Positions 7,341 through 14,446 of a stretch of 21,663 bases of DNA are shown here, one piece after another. The stretch is from an uncultured Paracoccaceae bacterium (GTDB taxonomy: Bacteria > Pseudomonadota > Alphaproteobacteria > Rhodobacterales > Rhodobacteraceae): the NCBI GenBank assembly GCA_938038825.1, contig CALHST010000192.1:1-21663 (forward strand). The letters are read 5' to 3'. The notes below the pieces were generated by a model. The model did not search any database. It was given only the letters and a program-made list of their open reading frames with translations, and had not been told where the DNA came from. The first letter of the stretch is position 1. Each line of letters opens with the position of its first letter. The translations under genes were made by a program, and so were the position numbers.

Positions 7341-7991
7341 TTACGCCCCGTCCCCATCCACGGCTGGGTTTTCAAACCCCGGCTTGGCAAAAGGTTGCAC
7401 CAGCGCGCGCGCAACAAGTTCCAGATGGTCCTGACCATAAAACGGATCCCCATCCACAACATAAGTCGGGGACCCAAAAACATTGGCGGCCAATGCTTCT
7501 GCTGAATTGGCGGCGATCTTGTCTTGAACCTCGCGCGAGGCAGCCATGGCCAGCAACCGCATGGGATCATGTCCGAGCCCATTGGCCAAAGCGCCCAAAG
7601 TTTGCGGATTGGACAGATCCGCATCATCGCGCCAATGGGCTTGCAACACCGCATGTGCCATCGCATCGACATCGGGGCCCTGCGTGCCCAAGGCCACAAT
7701 CATCCCATTTGCAAGGCTGTAATCGGCATCGTGATAGGTCGGGCGAAACCCCACAACGGGCACGCCGCGCAGCTCTGCCCAGCGTTCAATCTCGCGCCCA
7801 AAGAAATAGTCGACATGTGCTTGAGTTCTGGATCGAAACGGCAAACTGCCCTGCGCCTCTACAACCGGGGTCAGGTTTATGGGCTTGTGAACCAGCGTCA
7901 CAGCCGGATCATCGCAAATCTCGGCCAATTTGGCGGAACCAAGATAAGCAAACGCGGAATGGGCGGAATAGTAATACGTAATCTGAGGCAT
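7341..7991 (-). CDS. 2-hydroxychromene-2-carboxylate isomerase / kappa-class GST-like protein (DsbA superfamily)
   Basis: 216 residues of the thioredoxin-fold DSBA-like family. The N-terminus MPQITYYYSAHSAFAYLG places Ser12 where HCCA isomerases and kappa-class glutathione transferases have the catalytic serine of the SPYSWLG-like motif, so this is not a CXXC disulphide enzyme. The C-terminal NVFGSPTYVVDGDPFYGQDH is the family's cis-proline and substrate-proximal segment. HCCA isomerase acts in naphthalene degradation, but most genomic homologues have unknown substrates. I chose the ATG at 7989-7991, which has GCGGA about 7 nt upstream and starts the fold's first strand; the frame is open to 8105. 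It is divergent from matB, sharing a 183-nt spacer. Its stop precedes rplO by 185 nt. Confidence 0.85.
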   Translation of the reverse strand: MPQITYYYSAHSAFAYLGSAKLAEICDDPAVTLVHKPINLTPVVEAQGSLPFRSRTQAHVDYFFGREIERWAELRGVPVVGFRPTYHDADYSLANGMIVALGTQGPDVDAMAHAVLQAHWRDDADLSNPQTLGALANGLGHDPMRLLAMAASREVQDKIAANSAEALAANVFGSPTYVVDGDPFYGQDHLELVARALVQPFAKPGFENPAVDGDGA

Positions 7992-8174
7992 GAAATATCC
8001 GCTATCGTAAAGATATGTCGATGTGCAACGCCCTAAGCGCGGTGTTTTTGTATCAAAGCAACCATCCGTTCTGATCTGCATATCGGCTGGAACAATAAAA
8101 GACACGCGTTATGATCCCGCGGACTTCAACAGCTGAAACGCCGCTGTTTCATCCCTAGACGAAAGATCCTGACG

Positions 8175-9689
8175 ATGGCCAATCCGCTTTTTGACACCTT
8201 GTTCGGGGATCATCTGGGCAGTGACGCTATTTTTCTGCATCTGCCGGATGGCGAGACGTTAAGCTATGGACGGTTTCTGGAGATCGCGGCGACCTATGCG
8301 GGTGCGTTTGCACAATTTGGCCTGCAACCCGGTGACCGCGTTGCGGTACAAATCGCAAAATCACCACAAGCCTTGGCAGTCTATGCGGCCTGCGCGCAGT
8401 CCGGGTTGGTATTTCTGCCCCTCAACACCGCTTATACAGCGGACGAAGTCGCCTATTTCGTTGAAAACAGCGGCGCGGGGCTGGTTCTGACAGATACCGC
8501 GATGCGTGATGCCCTTAAGCCGATCACAGATCGCTGCAACGCGCGGCTGGAAACATTGAACAGGGACGGCACAGGATCTTTTGCAGACATTGCGGCCGAT
8601 CTGCCCACTGTTTTTGAAACGGTAAACCGCACCAGCGATGACTTAGCCGCGTTCCTTTATACATCGGGCACCACAGGGCGGTCCAAAGGCGCAATGCTTA
8701 GCCAAGGCAACTTGCTGTCTAATGCGCAGACATTGGTAAAGGAATGGCGGTTCACTTCGGATGACGTGTTGCTGCACGCCCTACCCATTTTCCACACGCA
8801 TGGGCTGTTTGTGGCCACAAACGTGGTTCTGTTGTCGGGCAGTCAAATGATTTTCATGCCGAAACTCGACGTGGATCAGTTGATTGCCAACATGCCCCAA
8901 GCCACCACATTGATGGGCGTGCCCACGTTTTATACCCGCCTGCTGGATGATGCACGTTTCACAAAAGAACGCGCGCAACACATGCGCTTATTTGTATCCG
9001 GCAGTGCCCCGTTACTGGCGGAAACCCATGTGCAATTCGAACAGCGCACCGGGCACCGTATTCTGGAACGCTATGGGATGACGGAAACCAATATGAACAC
9101 CTCGAACCCGTATGACGGAGAGCGGCGTGCAGGAACAGTTGGGTTTCCATTGCCCGGGGTGGAGCTAAAAATCACCGATAGCAAAACGGGCAAGTCCCTG
9201 CCCCAAGGCGAGATTGGTGACATCGAAGTGCGTGGCCCAAACGTGTTCCAAGGCTATTGGCAGATGCCCGAAAAAACCGCAGAAGAACTGCGCCCGGATG
9301 GGTTCTTTATCACAGGTGATCTGGGACAGATTGATGCGGATGGCTATGTCAGCATTGTGGGGCGCAACAAGGATCTGATCATTTCAGGCGGATACAACAT
9401 TTACCCCAAAGAGGTTGAGTTGGTCTTGGATGAACAAGAGGGTGTGCTGGAAAGTGCAGTGATCGGTGTTCCGCATCCCGATTTTGGTGAAACTGTATTG
9501 GGCATTTTGGTCGCCCAGCCCGGTCAAGCGTTGGATTTGGACAGTATCAAAAATCGTCTTGGGGCGTCTTTGGCACGCTTCAAACAGCCGCAACAGTTGA
9601 TTGTGCTGCCCGAACTACCCCGCAACACAATGGGTAAAGTTCAAAAGAAAGCCCTGCGGGAACAATTCGCGGAAACCTTTGCACCGTGA
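8175..9689 (+). CDS. matB: Malonyl-CoA synthetase (AMP-forming)
   Basis: 504 residues, ANL superfamily (acyl-CoA synthetases). The P-loop YTSGTTGRSKGA is at 162-173, HALPIFHTHGLF at 201-212 and ERYGMTET at 298-305; the hinge and C-terminal region carries TGDLG and the catalytic Lys488 in PRNTMGKVQKK. The HALPIFHTHGLF segment and overall length fit MatB, which makes malonyl-CoA from malonate, ATP and CoA in the cytoplasm. The enzyme may also accept methylmalonate. No malonyl-CoA decarboxylase, malonate transporter or GntR-type MatR gene adjoins it, so pathway context here is absent. Spacer sequence before the ATG has only a weak Shine-Dalgarno (GAAAG) and an inverted repeat TGAAAC-(6)-GTTTCA at 8134-8151. 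Confidence 0.9.
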   Translation: MANPLFDTLFGDHLGSDAIFLHLPDGETLSYGRFLEIAATYAGAFAQFGLQPGDRVAVQIAKSPQALAVYAACAQSGLVFLPLNTAYTADEVAYFVENSGAGLVLTDTAMRDALKPITDRCNARLETLNRDGTGSFADIAADLPTVFETVNRTSDDLAAFLYTSGTTGRSKGAMLSQGNLLSNAQTLVKEWRFTSDDVLLHALPIFHTHGLFVATNVVLLSGSQMIFMPKLDVDQLIANMPQATTLMGVPTFYTRLLDDARFTKERAQHMRLFVSGSAPLLAETHVQFEQRTGHRILERYGMTETNMNTSNPYDGERRAGTVGFPLPGVELKITDSKTGKSLPQGEIGDIEVRGPNVFQGYWQMPEKTAEELRPDGFFITGDLGQIDADGYVSIVGRNKDLIISGGYNIYPKEVELVLDEQEGVLESAVIGVPHPDFGETVLGILVAQPGQALDLDSIKNRLGASLARFKQPQQLIVLPELPRNTMGKVQKKALREQFAETFAP

Positions 9690-9784
9690 CGTCGTGCGCA
9701 GTGTCACAAGGGCCGTGCGCCCCGTATGCTTGCCCTGACCGTTAGTCTGGCCCATCCTGTCCCAGCAACACACAGGAGCATCTT

Positions 9785-10711
9785 ATGGGGTATATGGTAG
9801 ACGGCGTGTATCACGTGGGTGACGATGTCACCGCCACACATCCCAATGGTGAATTTGAACGCGGCCGCTCCACCGTGCGTCATCAGATCGGTGAAGATTT
9901 CCCGGCCGAGGCTGGACGATACCATTTGTTCGTGGCGTGGAATTGCCCTTGGGCGCATCGCACGTTGCTGGTTCGGGCGTTAAAAGGTCTGGAGGATGTG
10001 ATTTCGATCTCGGTCGCGCGTCCCAACCGGACAGATCAGGGTTGGGTGTTTGATGACACAGGGCCGTTTCGTGATGACGTTCTGGGTGCCAAGGCCGTGC
10101 ACGAGGTCTATTCGGTGGATCCAATGGGCTATACCGGGCGGCTTACGGTGCCAGTACTGTTCGACAAAGTGCAGCGCCGCATGGTCAACAATGAATCCGC
10201 TGACATTGTGCGCATGCTGAACAGCGCCTTTGACACCGTGGTTTCCGGCTCCCCTGATTTGGCGCCCAAAGCCTTACTAGGCGAGATCGACGCATGGAAT
10301 GATCTGATCTATCGCACGGTTAATAATGGCGTTTACCGGGCCGGGTTCGCGTCCACTCAGGATGCCTATGAACAGGCCGCTTGGGAAGTTTTTGAAACGC
10401 TCGACAAGATAGAGGCCCATCTGGCCGCAAACACCTGGTTGTGCGGGAAAACCCTGACCGAAGCTGATGTGCGTCTGTTCCCGACCCTCGCCCGGTTTGA
10501 TGTAGCGTATCACTATGCCTTTCGCTGTAACTTGCGGAAACTACAGGATTACCCAAATCTTTGGACCTACGCGCGGCGATTCTATCACCTTCCCGGCGTT
10601 GCCAAGACCGTGCATTTCGACATCTACAAACGGGGGTATTTCAGTGCCTCGGAAAAGCGGAACCCTTTGGGCATTATCCCAATCGGCCCGCATGTTGACT
10701 GGTCGTTGTAG
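9785..10711 (+). CDS. Glutathionyl-hydroquinone reductase-like protein (Xi-class GST, YqjG/ECM4 family)
   Basis: 308 residues. The thioredoxin-like domain has the catalytic motif WNCPWAHR with Cys54, typical of Xi-class (ECM4/PcpF/YqjG) enzymes that reduce glutathionyl-hydroquinones with GSH. Further family marks are the SVARPNRTDQGW region, a cis-proline segment GRLTVPVLFDK, NNESADIVRML, and an all-helical C-terminal domain with the TEADVRLFPTLARFD motif. AGGAG lies 6 nt before the ATG. It starts 95 nt after matB on the same strand and could be cotranscribed, though no shared pathway is evident. Physiological substrates are unknown; detoxification of quinone adducts is the family expectation. 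Confidence 0.9.
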   Translation: MGYMVDGVYHVGDDVTATHPNGEFERGRSTVRHQIGEDFPAEAGRYHLFVAWNCPWAHRTLLVRALKGLEDVISISVARPNRTDQGWVFDDTGPFRDDVLGAKAVHEVYSVDPMGYTGRLTVPVLFDKVQRRMVNNESADIVRMLNSAFDTVVSGSPDLAPKALLGEIDAWNDLIYRTVNNGVYRAGFASTQDAYEQAAWEVFETLDKIEAHLAANTWLCGKTLTEADVRLFPTLARFDVAYHYAFRCNLRKLQDYPNLWTYARRFYHLPGVAKTVHFDIYKRGYFSASEKRNPLGIIPIGPHVDWSL

Positions 10712-10722
10712 ACCCATTTTGT

Positions 10723-10744
10723 GTCACATGTGACTGCGATCACA
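10723..10744 (+). promoter_or_regulatory. CRP-type palindromic operator candidate
   Basis: TGTGA-CTGCGA-TCACA (10729-10744) is an exact match to the two CRP/FNR-family half-sites with the canonical 6-nt spacer. It overlaps a second perfect palindrome GTCACATGTGAC (10723-10734). It lies 17 nt past the preceding stop codon and about 165 nt before the membrane-protein gene at 10909. Confidence 0.4.
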
Positions 10745-10908
10745 CGTCAAGGGTAAGGGTTTCCGTACTTTCCCCGTGACACGATATTGTCGTATCAAAA
10801 ACGCATAGCACAATACTTAGTCAAAAGTGTTTTAAGAACCGCAGCCACTCATATTCGGCTGCAAACCATTACTGGCCAACGTCAGGCCACGTTTAGAAGA
10901 GATATCAG

Positions 10909-11529
10909 ATGTCTGGTTTGATTGAGGGCTTTGGCCCATTGGCCTTATTCGGCATTTTGTCAGCGGTGCTGTCCACCATCGCGTTCCTGCCATACATCCG
11001 CGACACAATCCGGGGGCGGACACAGCCGCAACGCGCAAGCTGGTTGATCTGGTCGGTTCTCAGTGTCATCGCACTGGGCTCACAGATTTACGAAGGCGCC
11101 ACAGATTCGCTGTGGTTCGCGTCGGTTCAAGTCGCCGCGACTCTGATCATTTTTGTCTTGTCACTGCGCCACGGAAAAGGCGTGCTGATGACCCGAAAAG
11201 ACGCCGCAGTGCTGGTTCTTGCTTCGGGTGGCCTTGTGGCCTGGTATTTCATGGAAACAGCCATTTACGCGCTGGCTATTACCATCTCTATCAGTCTGCT
11301 GGGCGGTCTAGTGACCATCTGCAAATCCTATCGCGCGCCAGAGACCGAGACCTATGCAACATGGGCTTTGTGTTTTGTTGCGTCCGGGTTTGCAATTTTG
11401 GCCGTCGATGGGCTGAACTGGGTCCTGATGGCCTATCCGCTTTACTTGCTGACACTGAACGGTGCGATTGTGGTCGCCATTACATTGGGACGCGCCCGCA
11501 CCCGTTTTGCAGCAATGTCAGCAGAATAA
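10909..11529 (+). CDS. PQ-loop/SWEET-like polytopic membrane protein
   Basis: 206 residues with about six or seven hydrophobic segments. Two halves look related: FLPYIRDTIRGRTQPQRASW (26-45) and GGLVTICKSYRAPETETYA followed by TW (132-152). Each has a transmembrane segment running into a short basic loop and a T/S-x-x-W or A-S-W start of the next helix, reminiscent of the PQ-loop repeat of SemiSWEET and cystinosin-type carriers, but the canonical Pro-Gln is only partly kept (residues 40-41). I cannot name a substrate. The Shine-Dalgarno is weak (GAAGAGA). A CRP-type palindrome and an imperfect TTGTCG-16-CACAAT promoter lie upstream. Its right-hand neighbour is a 354-nt gap, so it may be monocistronic. 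Confidence 0.7.
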   Translation: MSGLIEGFGPLALFGILSAVLSTIAFLPYIRDTIRGRTQPQRASWLIWSVLSVIALGSQIYEGATDSLWFASVQVAATLIIFVLSLRHGKGVLMTRKDAAVLVLASGGLVAWYFMETAIYALAITISISLLGGLVTICKSYRAPETETYATWALCFVASGFAILAVDGLNWVLMAYPLYLLTLNGAIVVAITLGRARTRFAAMSAE

Positions 11530-11883
11530 GTCTTAGCGTGTTTCCCGCAGGTATTCTGTCCAGCAAGGGATTGTGTCTTCTGTATAGAGACGGCGCAGAG
11601 CGGTTTTCAATTTCAACAACATGGCTTCAGGTCCTTCGTTACGAGTTGTGCATCAGATAACGCGCAAACTGAGTCCCCAAAACTGCCAATACCTCAACTC
11701 CGCTATGCGCTAAGCGCAATCCATTGGCTCTAGCCAAGTTGACGTTAACGTAAGGTAACGGGGCGAAACCCGAGTCTTTTCCCCATGATCGGCTAAGATC
11801 GACAGCGTACATGAAGGCTGTGCAAACCGGGATTTGGTCACAGTTGGATCCCACTGCACGTTTGAAGATGGAGGATATGGCAG
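11530..11883. other. 354-nt stretch with no supported gene
   Basis: No frame here shows family similarity. A minus-strand frame (11639-11902) is open but lacks recognisable features. Notable local structure is the palindrome at 11739-11754, a small GGG-CGAAA-CCC hairpin near 11759-11769, and CGCTATGCGCTAAGCG near 11701-11716. The right end (GGAGG at 11873-11877) looks like the ribosome binding site of the small ORF that follows. It could hold a degraded gene or a small RNA, but nothing proves either. Confidence 0.4.
11739..11754. promoter_or_regulatory. Palindromic operator candidate (ACGTTAACGT core)
   Basis: TTGACGTTAACGTAAG contains the 10-bp perfect palindrome ACGTTAACGT with near-symmetric flanks. 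Its ACGT-NN-ACGT symmetry resembles operators of MerR-family regulators of acyl-CoA and branched-chain amino-acid catabolism (LiuR type). No MerR gene lies in the window. It is 133 nt upstream of the small ORF at 11884. Confidence 0.3.
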
Positions 11884-12099
11884 ATGCAGACCTTAGCGCC
11901 ACGCACAGACACGATCCAACGCGGTAAATCGCGGTACATCAATGATCTACCTTTGGTGGATCGTTTGTTCGCCGACTGCGTTGTGAAAGAGGCTGAGTCC
12001 CGCGGGATGCTCAAACGGATGGCACAGACCAAACCGATGCAGCGCGCAGCAAGCCGCACCCGTATCCTTCCCTTCGGCTGGCGTTTAACCCAGCACTAA
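11884..12099 (+). CDS. Small basic hypothetical protein
   Basis: 71 residues, MQTLAPRTDTIQRGKSRYIN through LPFGWRLTQH, rich in Arg, Lys and Thr with one Cys; no family recognised and no membrane segment or signal peptide. Support for a gene is indirect: GGAGG about 6 nt upstream of the ATG, an open frame spanning most of the gap, and a perfect terminator starting 16 nt after the stop. An overlapping ATG two codons upstream in another frame would give only 16 residues. It could still be a chance frame. Confidence 0.4.
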   Translation: MQTLAPRTDTIQRGKSRYINDLPLVDRLFADCVVKEAESRGMLKRMAQTKPMQRAASRTRILPFGWRLTQH

Positions 12100-12115
12100 A
12101 GCAGTCCACTCACGC

Positions 12116-12148
12116 AAAAGGCCCCGATCATCACGATCGGGGCCTTTT
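12116..12148. terminator. Perfect bidirectional terminator between the small ORF and rpmD
   Basis: AAAAGGCCCCGATC-(atcac)-GATCGGGGCCTTTT pairs over 14 bp without mismatch, with A and T tracts on both sides. It stands between a plus-strand gene ending at 12099 and the minus-strand rpmD ending at 12170, so it can stop transcripts from both directions. It marks the 3' end of the rpmC-rpmD ribosomal operon. Confidence 0.92.
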
Positions 12149-12169
12149 TGTTTGTGCTGGCTAAAGAAT

Positions 12170-12358
12170 TCAGCCTTTTTCTTCGATGATCTCAACCAGA
12201 TGCGGGATCTTGTTGACCATACCGCGTACGGAAGGTGTGTCTTCCAGTTCGCGTGTTTTGTGCATTTTGTTCAGGCCCAGACCGATCAGAGTTTGACGCT
12301 GGTCTTGTGGGCGGCGGATCGGAGAACCGACCTGCTTTACAACGATTGTTTTTGCCAT
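12170..12358 (-). CDS. rpmD: 50S ribosomal protein L30
   Basis: 62 residues: MAKTIVVKQVGSPIRRP, then the L30 signature QTLIGLGLNKMHKT and RELEDTPSVRGMVNKI. It begins 5 nt after the rpsE stop, with GAGGAGG 10 nt upstream inside the end of rpsE, so it is probably coupled. In the standard order rplO would follow; instead a strong terminator follows after 21 nt. Confidence 0.97.
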   Translation of the reverse strand: MAKTIVVKQVGSPIRRPQDQRQTLIGLGLNKMHKTRELEDTPSVRGMVNKIPHLVEIIEEKG

Positions 12359-12363
12359 AGTGC

Positions 12364-12942
12364 TCAGGCCTCCTCAGTCGCAGGTGCTGCTGCTGGCGCG
12401 TCATCACGCTTGGGCAGAATGTCAGCCACTTTCTTACCGCGACGTGCAGCAACGGAACGCGGCGACGATTCTTTCTTCAGCCCGTCAATGGTGGCGCGGA
12501 TCATGTTGTATGGGTTCTGCGAACCAAGCGACTTGGACACAACGTCCTTGATGCCCAGCATTTCGAACACAGCACGCATTGGACCACCAGCAATAATACC
12601 GGTCCCTTCTGGGGCTGTCCGCATGACCACTTTACCGGCGCCGTGACGGCCTTCCATGTCGTGGTGCAGCGTGCGGCCTTCGCGCAATGGAACGCGGATC
12701 ATTTGACGCTTGGCTTGCTCGGTGGCTTTGCGAATGGCCTCGGGGACCTCTTTCGCTTTACCTTTGCCGAAACCGACGCGACCTTTTTGGTCGCCTACAA
12801 CAACCAGTGCCGCGAAACCAAAGCGCTTACCGCCTTTTACAGTTTTCGACACACGGTTGATCGCCACCAGACGATCTGCGAATTCAGGGGTTTCATCCTC
12901 GCGGTTGCGGCGGGGACGACGATTGTTGTCACGTTCTGCCAT
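12364..12942 (-). CDS. rpsE: 30S ribosomal protein S5
   Basis: 192 residues. The S5 double-stranded RNA-binding domain has FADRLVAINRVSKTVKGGKR and GKGKAKEVPEAIRKA; the C-terminal domain has GTGIIAGGPMRAVFEMLGI and SLGSQNPYNMIRAT. A short basic N-terminal extension (MAERDNNRRPRRNRE) and an Ala-rich tail are typical for alphaproteobacteria. S5 affects translational fidelity. AAGGA lies 8 nt before the ATG. It is separated from rplR by an unusual 180-nt spacer full of palindromes, while rpmD follows closely. Confidence 0.98.
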   Translation of the reverse strand: MAERDNNRRPRRNREDETPEFADRLVAINRVSKTVKGGKRFGFAALVVVGDQKGRVGFGKGKAKEVPEAIRKATEQAKRQMIRVPLREGRTLHHDMEGRHGAGKVVMRTAPEGTGIIAGGPMRAVFEMLGIKDVVSKSLGSQNPYNMIRATIDGLKKESSPRSVAARRGKKVADILPKRDDAPAAAPATEEA

Positions 12943-12963
12943 CAGAGCAGTCCTTCAATGGGT

Positions 12964-12977
12964 GGCGATGTGTCGCC
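12964..12977 (-). other. Small hairpin in the rpsE leader
   Basis: GGCGA-tgtg-TCGCC, a perfect 5-bp stem, 22 nt upstream of the rpsE ATG and near its ribosome binding site. It has no GTAG head and is not obviously related to the three palindromes further upstream. Confidence 0.4.
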
Positions 12978-13021
12978 GTGATACTCGATCCTTGGTGGGC
13001 GGAATTACCCCCGGATCATCG

Positions 13022-13043
13022 AGGCGGGGCTATCCCCGCCTAC
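13022..13043 (-). repeat. REP-like palindrome, copy 1 (GTAG-headed)
   Basis: On the minus strand GTAGGCGGGG-atag-CCCCGCCT: a perfect 8-bp stem with a 4-nt loop, opened by GTAG. Short palindromes with a GTAG or GGAG foot are the hallmark of REP elements mobilised by REP-associated tyrosine transposases. No such transposase is in the window. Confidence 0.45.
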
Positions 13044-13060
13044 GCATTTTTCAAGGTAAC

Positions 13061-13081
13061 GTGAGCTAAAGCTCACCTTAC
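13061..13081 (-). repeat. REP-like palindrome, copy 2 (GTAA-headed)
   Basis: On the minus strand GTAAGGTGAGC-ttt-AGCTCAC: a 7-bp stem with a 2-nt loop (GTGAGCT-AA-AGCTCAC in plus reading). It is a 20-of-21 inverted copy of the element at 13095-13115, differing at one base (GTAAGG versus GTAGGG). Confidence 0.5.
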
Positions 13082-13094
13082 GGGTCGATCAAAA

Positions 13095-13115
13095 GTAGGG
13101 TGAGCTTTAGCTCAC
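13095..13115 (+). repeat. REP-like palindrome, copy 3 (GTAG-headed, inverted partner of copy 2)
   Basis: GTAGGGTGAGCTTTAGCTCAC on the plus strand, an inverted near-identical copy of 13061-13081 with its head facing that copy across 13 nt. This head-to-head pair has the layout of a BIME. It lies 8 nt downstream of the rplR stop. Confidence 0.5.
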
Positions 13116-13122
13116 GCCCCGC

Positions 13123-13482
13123 TTAGATCTTCAAGCCGCCTTCGCGGGCTGCTTCAGCCAAAGCCTTGACTTTGCCGTGGAACAAAAAGCCCCCACGGTC
13201 GAAATATGCTTCGCTGACGCCGGCTTTCTTGGCACGTTCCGCGATCGCTGCGCCCACTTTGGTGGCTGCCTCGACGTTGTTCTTGCCAACCACACCCAGA
13301 TCTTTTTCCAGAGTGGATGCCGCCGCAACAGTCACGCCATTCACATCGTCGATCAGCTGAACGCTGATGTTCTTGTTTGAACGGTGTACCGAAAGACGCG
13401 CACGCCCTGCGTTGACCTTGCGAAGTTTGTTCCGGACGCGCAGGCGGCGCTTGAGGAACAGGGTCCGTTTGCTGTTTGCCAT
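13123..13482 (-). CDS. rplR: 50S ribosomal protein L18
   Basis: 119 residues: MANSKRTLFLKRRLRVRNKL, RLSVHRSNKNISVQLIDD, and the C-terminal YFDRGGFLFHGKVKALAEAAREGGL. L18 binds 5S rRNA together with L5. AAGGA overlaps the rplF stop region, 11 nt between genes. The downstream spacer before rpsE is 180 nt rather than the few nucleotides seen elsewhere in this operon. Confidence 0.98.
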   Translation of the reverse strand: MANSKRTLFLKRRLRVRNKLRKVNAGRARLSVHRSNKNISVQLIDDVNGVTVAAASTLEKDLGVVGKNNVEAATKVGAAIAERAKKAGVSEAYFDRGGFLFHGKVKALAEAAREGGLKI

Positions 13483-13493
13483 CTGACTGGTCC

Positions 13494-14027
13494 TTACTTC
13501 TTCTTACCTTCCTTACGGAAGATAAATTCACCTTTGTAGCGGATACCTTTGCCTTTGTAGGGCTCTGGTTTACGCCATTCGCGGATATTCGCGGCCACTT
13601 GGCCAACAAGCTGTTGGTCAATGCCTTCCACAACGATTTCAGTCTGCTTCGGCGCTGTGATTGTCACGCCTTCAGGCGCTGTGTAATCCACGTCGTGCGA
13701 CAGACCCAAGTTCAGCTTCAGAGTGTTACCCTGCATCTGAGCCCGATAACCAACACCTTGGATTTCCAGCTCTTTCTTGAAGCCATCGGTCACCCCGGTC
13801 ACACAGTTTTCAATCTGTGTGCGCGACATGCCCCATTGCTGACGTGCCCGTTTGGACATGCCGCGTGGCGTTACAGAGATCGTGTTATCCTCGACTTTGA
13901 GGGTCACATCATCTGTGGCTGTAAAGCTGCGGACCCCTTTGGGGCCTTTCACTTCGATTGTCTGACCAGAGACAGCCGCGGAAACTCCGCTTGGCATAGC
14001 AACTGGTTTTTTCCCAATACGAGACAT
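13494..14027 (-). CDS. rplF: 50S ribosomal protein L6
   Basis: 177 residues: MSRIGKKPVAMPSGV, KGPKGVRSF, and the C-terminal signature PEPYKGKGIRYKGEFIFRKEGKKK. L6 lies near the factor-binding site of the 50S. It has two repeated beta-rich domains as usual. GGGAGA precedes the ATG in the 14-nt gap after rpsH. Confidence 0.98.
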   Translation of the reverse strand: MSRIGKKPVAMPSGVSAAVSGQTIEVKGPKGVRSFTATDDVTLKVEDNTISVTPRGMSKRARQQWGMSRTQIENCVTGVTDGFKKELEIQGVGYRAQMQGNTLKLNLGLSHDVDYTAPEGVTITAPKQTEIVVEGIDQQLVGQVAANIREWRKPEPYKGKGIRYKGEFIFRKEGKKK

Positions 14028-14041
14028 CTAAACCGTCTCCC

Positions 14042-14434
14042 TTAGAATACGGTGCAAAGCACTTCGCCGCCAACATTCTGGCTGCGTGCATTTGCGTCCG
14101 ACATTACGCCGCGGGATGTGGATACGATGGAAACGCCAAGGCCCTGACGGACCGAAGGAATGTCACCCACACCCATGTACACACGACGACCAGGCTTGGA
14201 GACGCGTTTGAGTTCGCGGATCACAGGCTCGCCTTCGTAGTACTTGAGGCTGATTTCAATTGCGGGATGGCCGCGCTCGTCCTTGGTTTCTTCGTAACCA
14301 CGGATGTAGCCTTCGTCTGCCATCACATCGAGAACACGTGCGCGCATCTTGGATCCGGGGGTCATCACTGTGGATTTCCCGCGCATCTGGCTGTTGCGAA
14401 TGCGTGTGAGCATATCGGCGATAGGATCGTTCAT
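14042..14434 (-). CDS. rpsH: 30S ribosomal protein S8
   Basis: 130 residues: MNDPIADMLTRIRNSQMRGK, ISLKYYEGEPVIRELKRVSKPGRR and the C-terminal TSRGVMSDANARSQNVGGEVLC, which forms the S8 16S rRNA contact. In E. coli S8 is the translational repressor of the spc operon, binding the rplE leader region; no equally clear S8-site mimic was identified by eye here. TAAGGAG overlaps the rpsN stop and serves as its ribosome binding site. Confidence 0.98.
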   Translation of the reverse strand: MNDPIADMLTRIRNSQMRGKSTVMTPGSKMRARVLDVMADEGYIRGYEETKDERGHPAIEISLKYYEGEPVIRELKRVSKPGRRVYMGVGDIPSVRQGLGVSIVSTSRGVMSDANARSQNVGGEVLCTVF

Positions 14435-14446
14435 ATCAAAATCTCC

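Noticed and set aside
6646..7434. 262-codon plus-strand frame across rplO
   Set aside because: Antisense to L15 and its promoter; no family features.
11639..11902. 87-codon minus-strand frame in the 354-nt gap
   Set aside because: No ribosome binding site or family similarity, and it overlaps the better-supported plus-strand ORF start.
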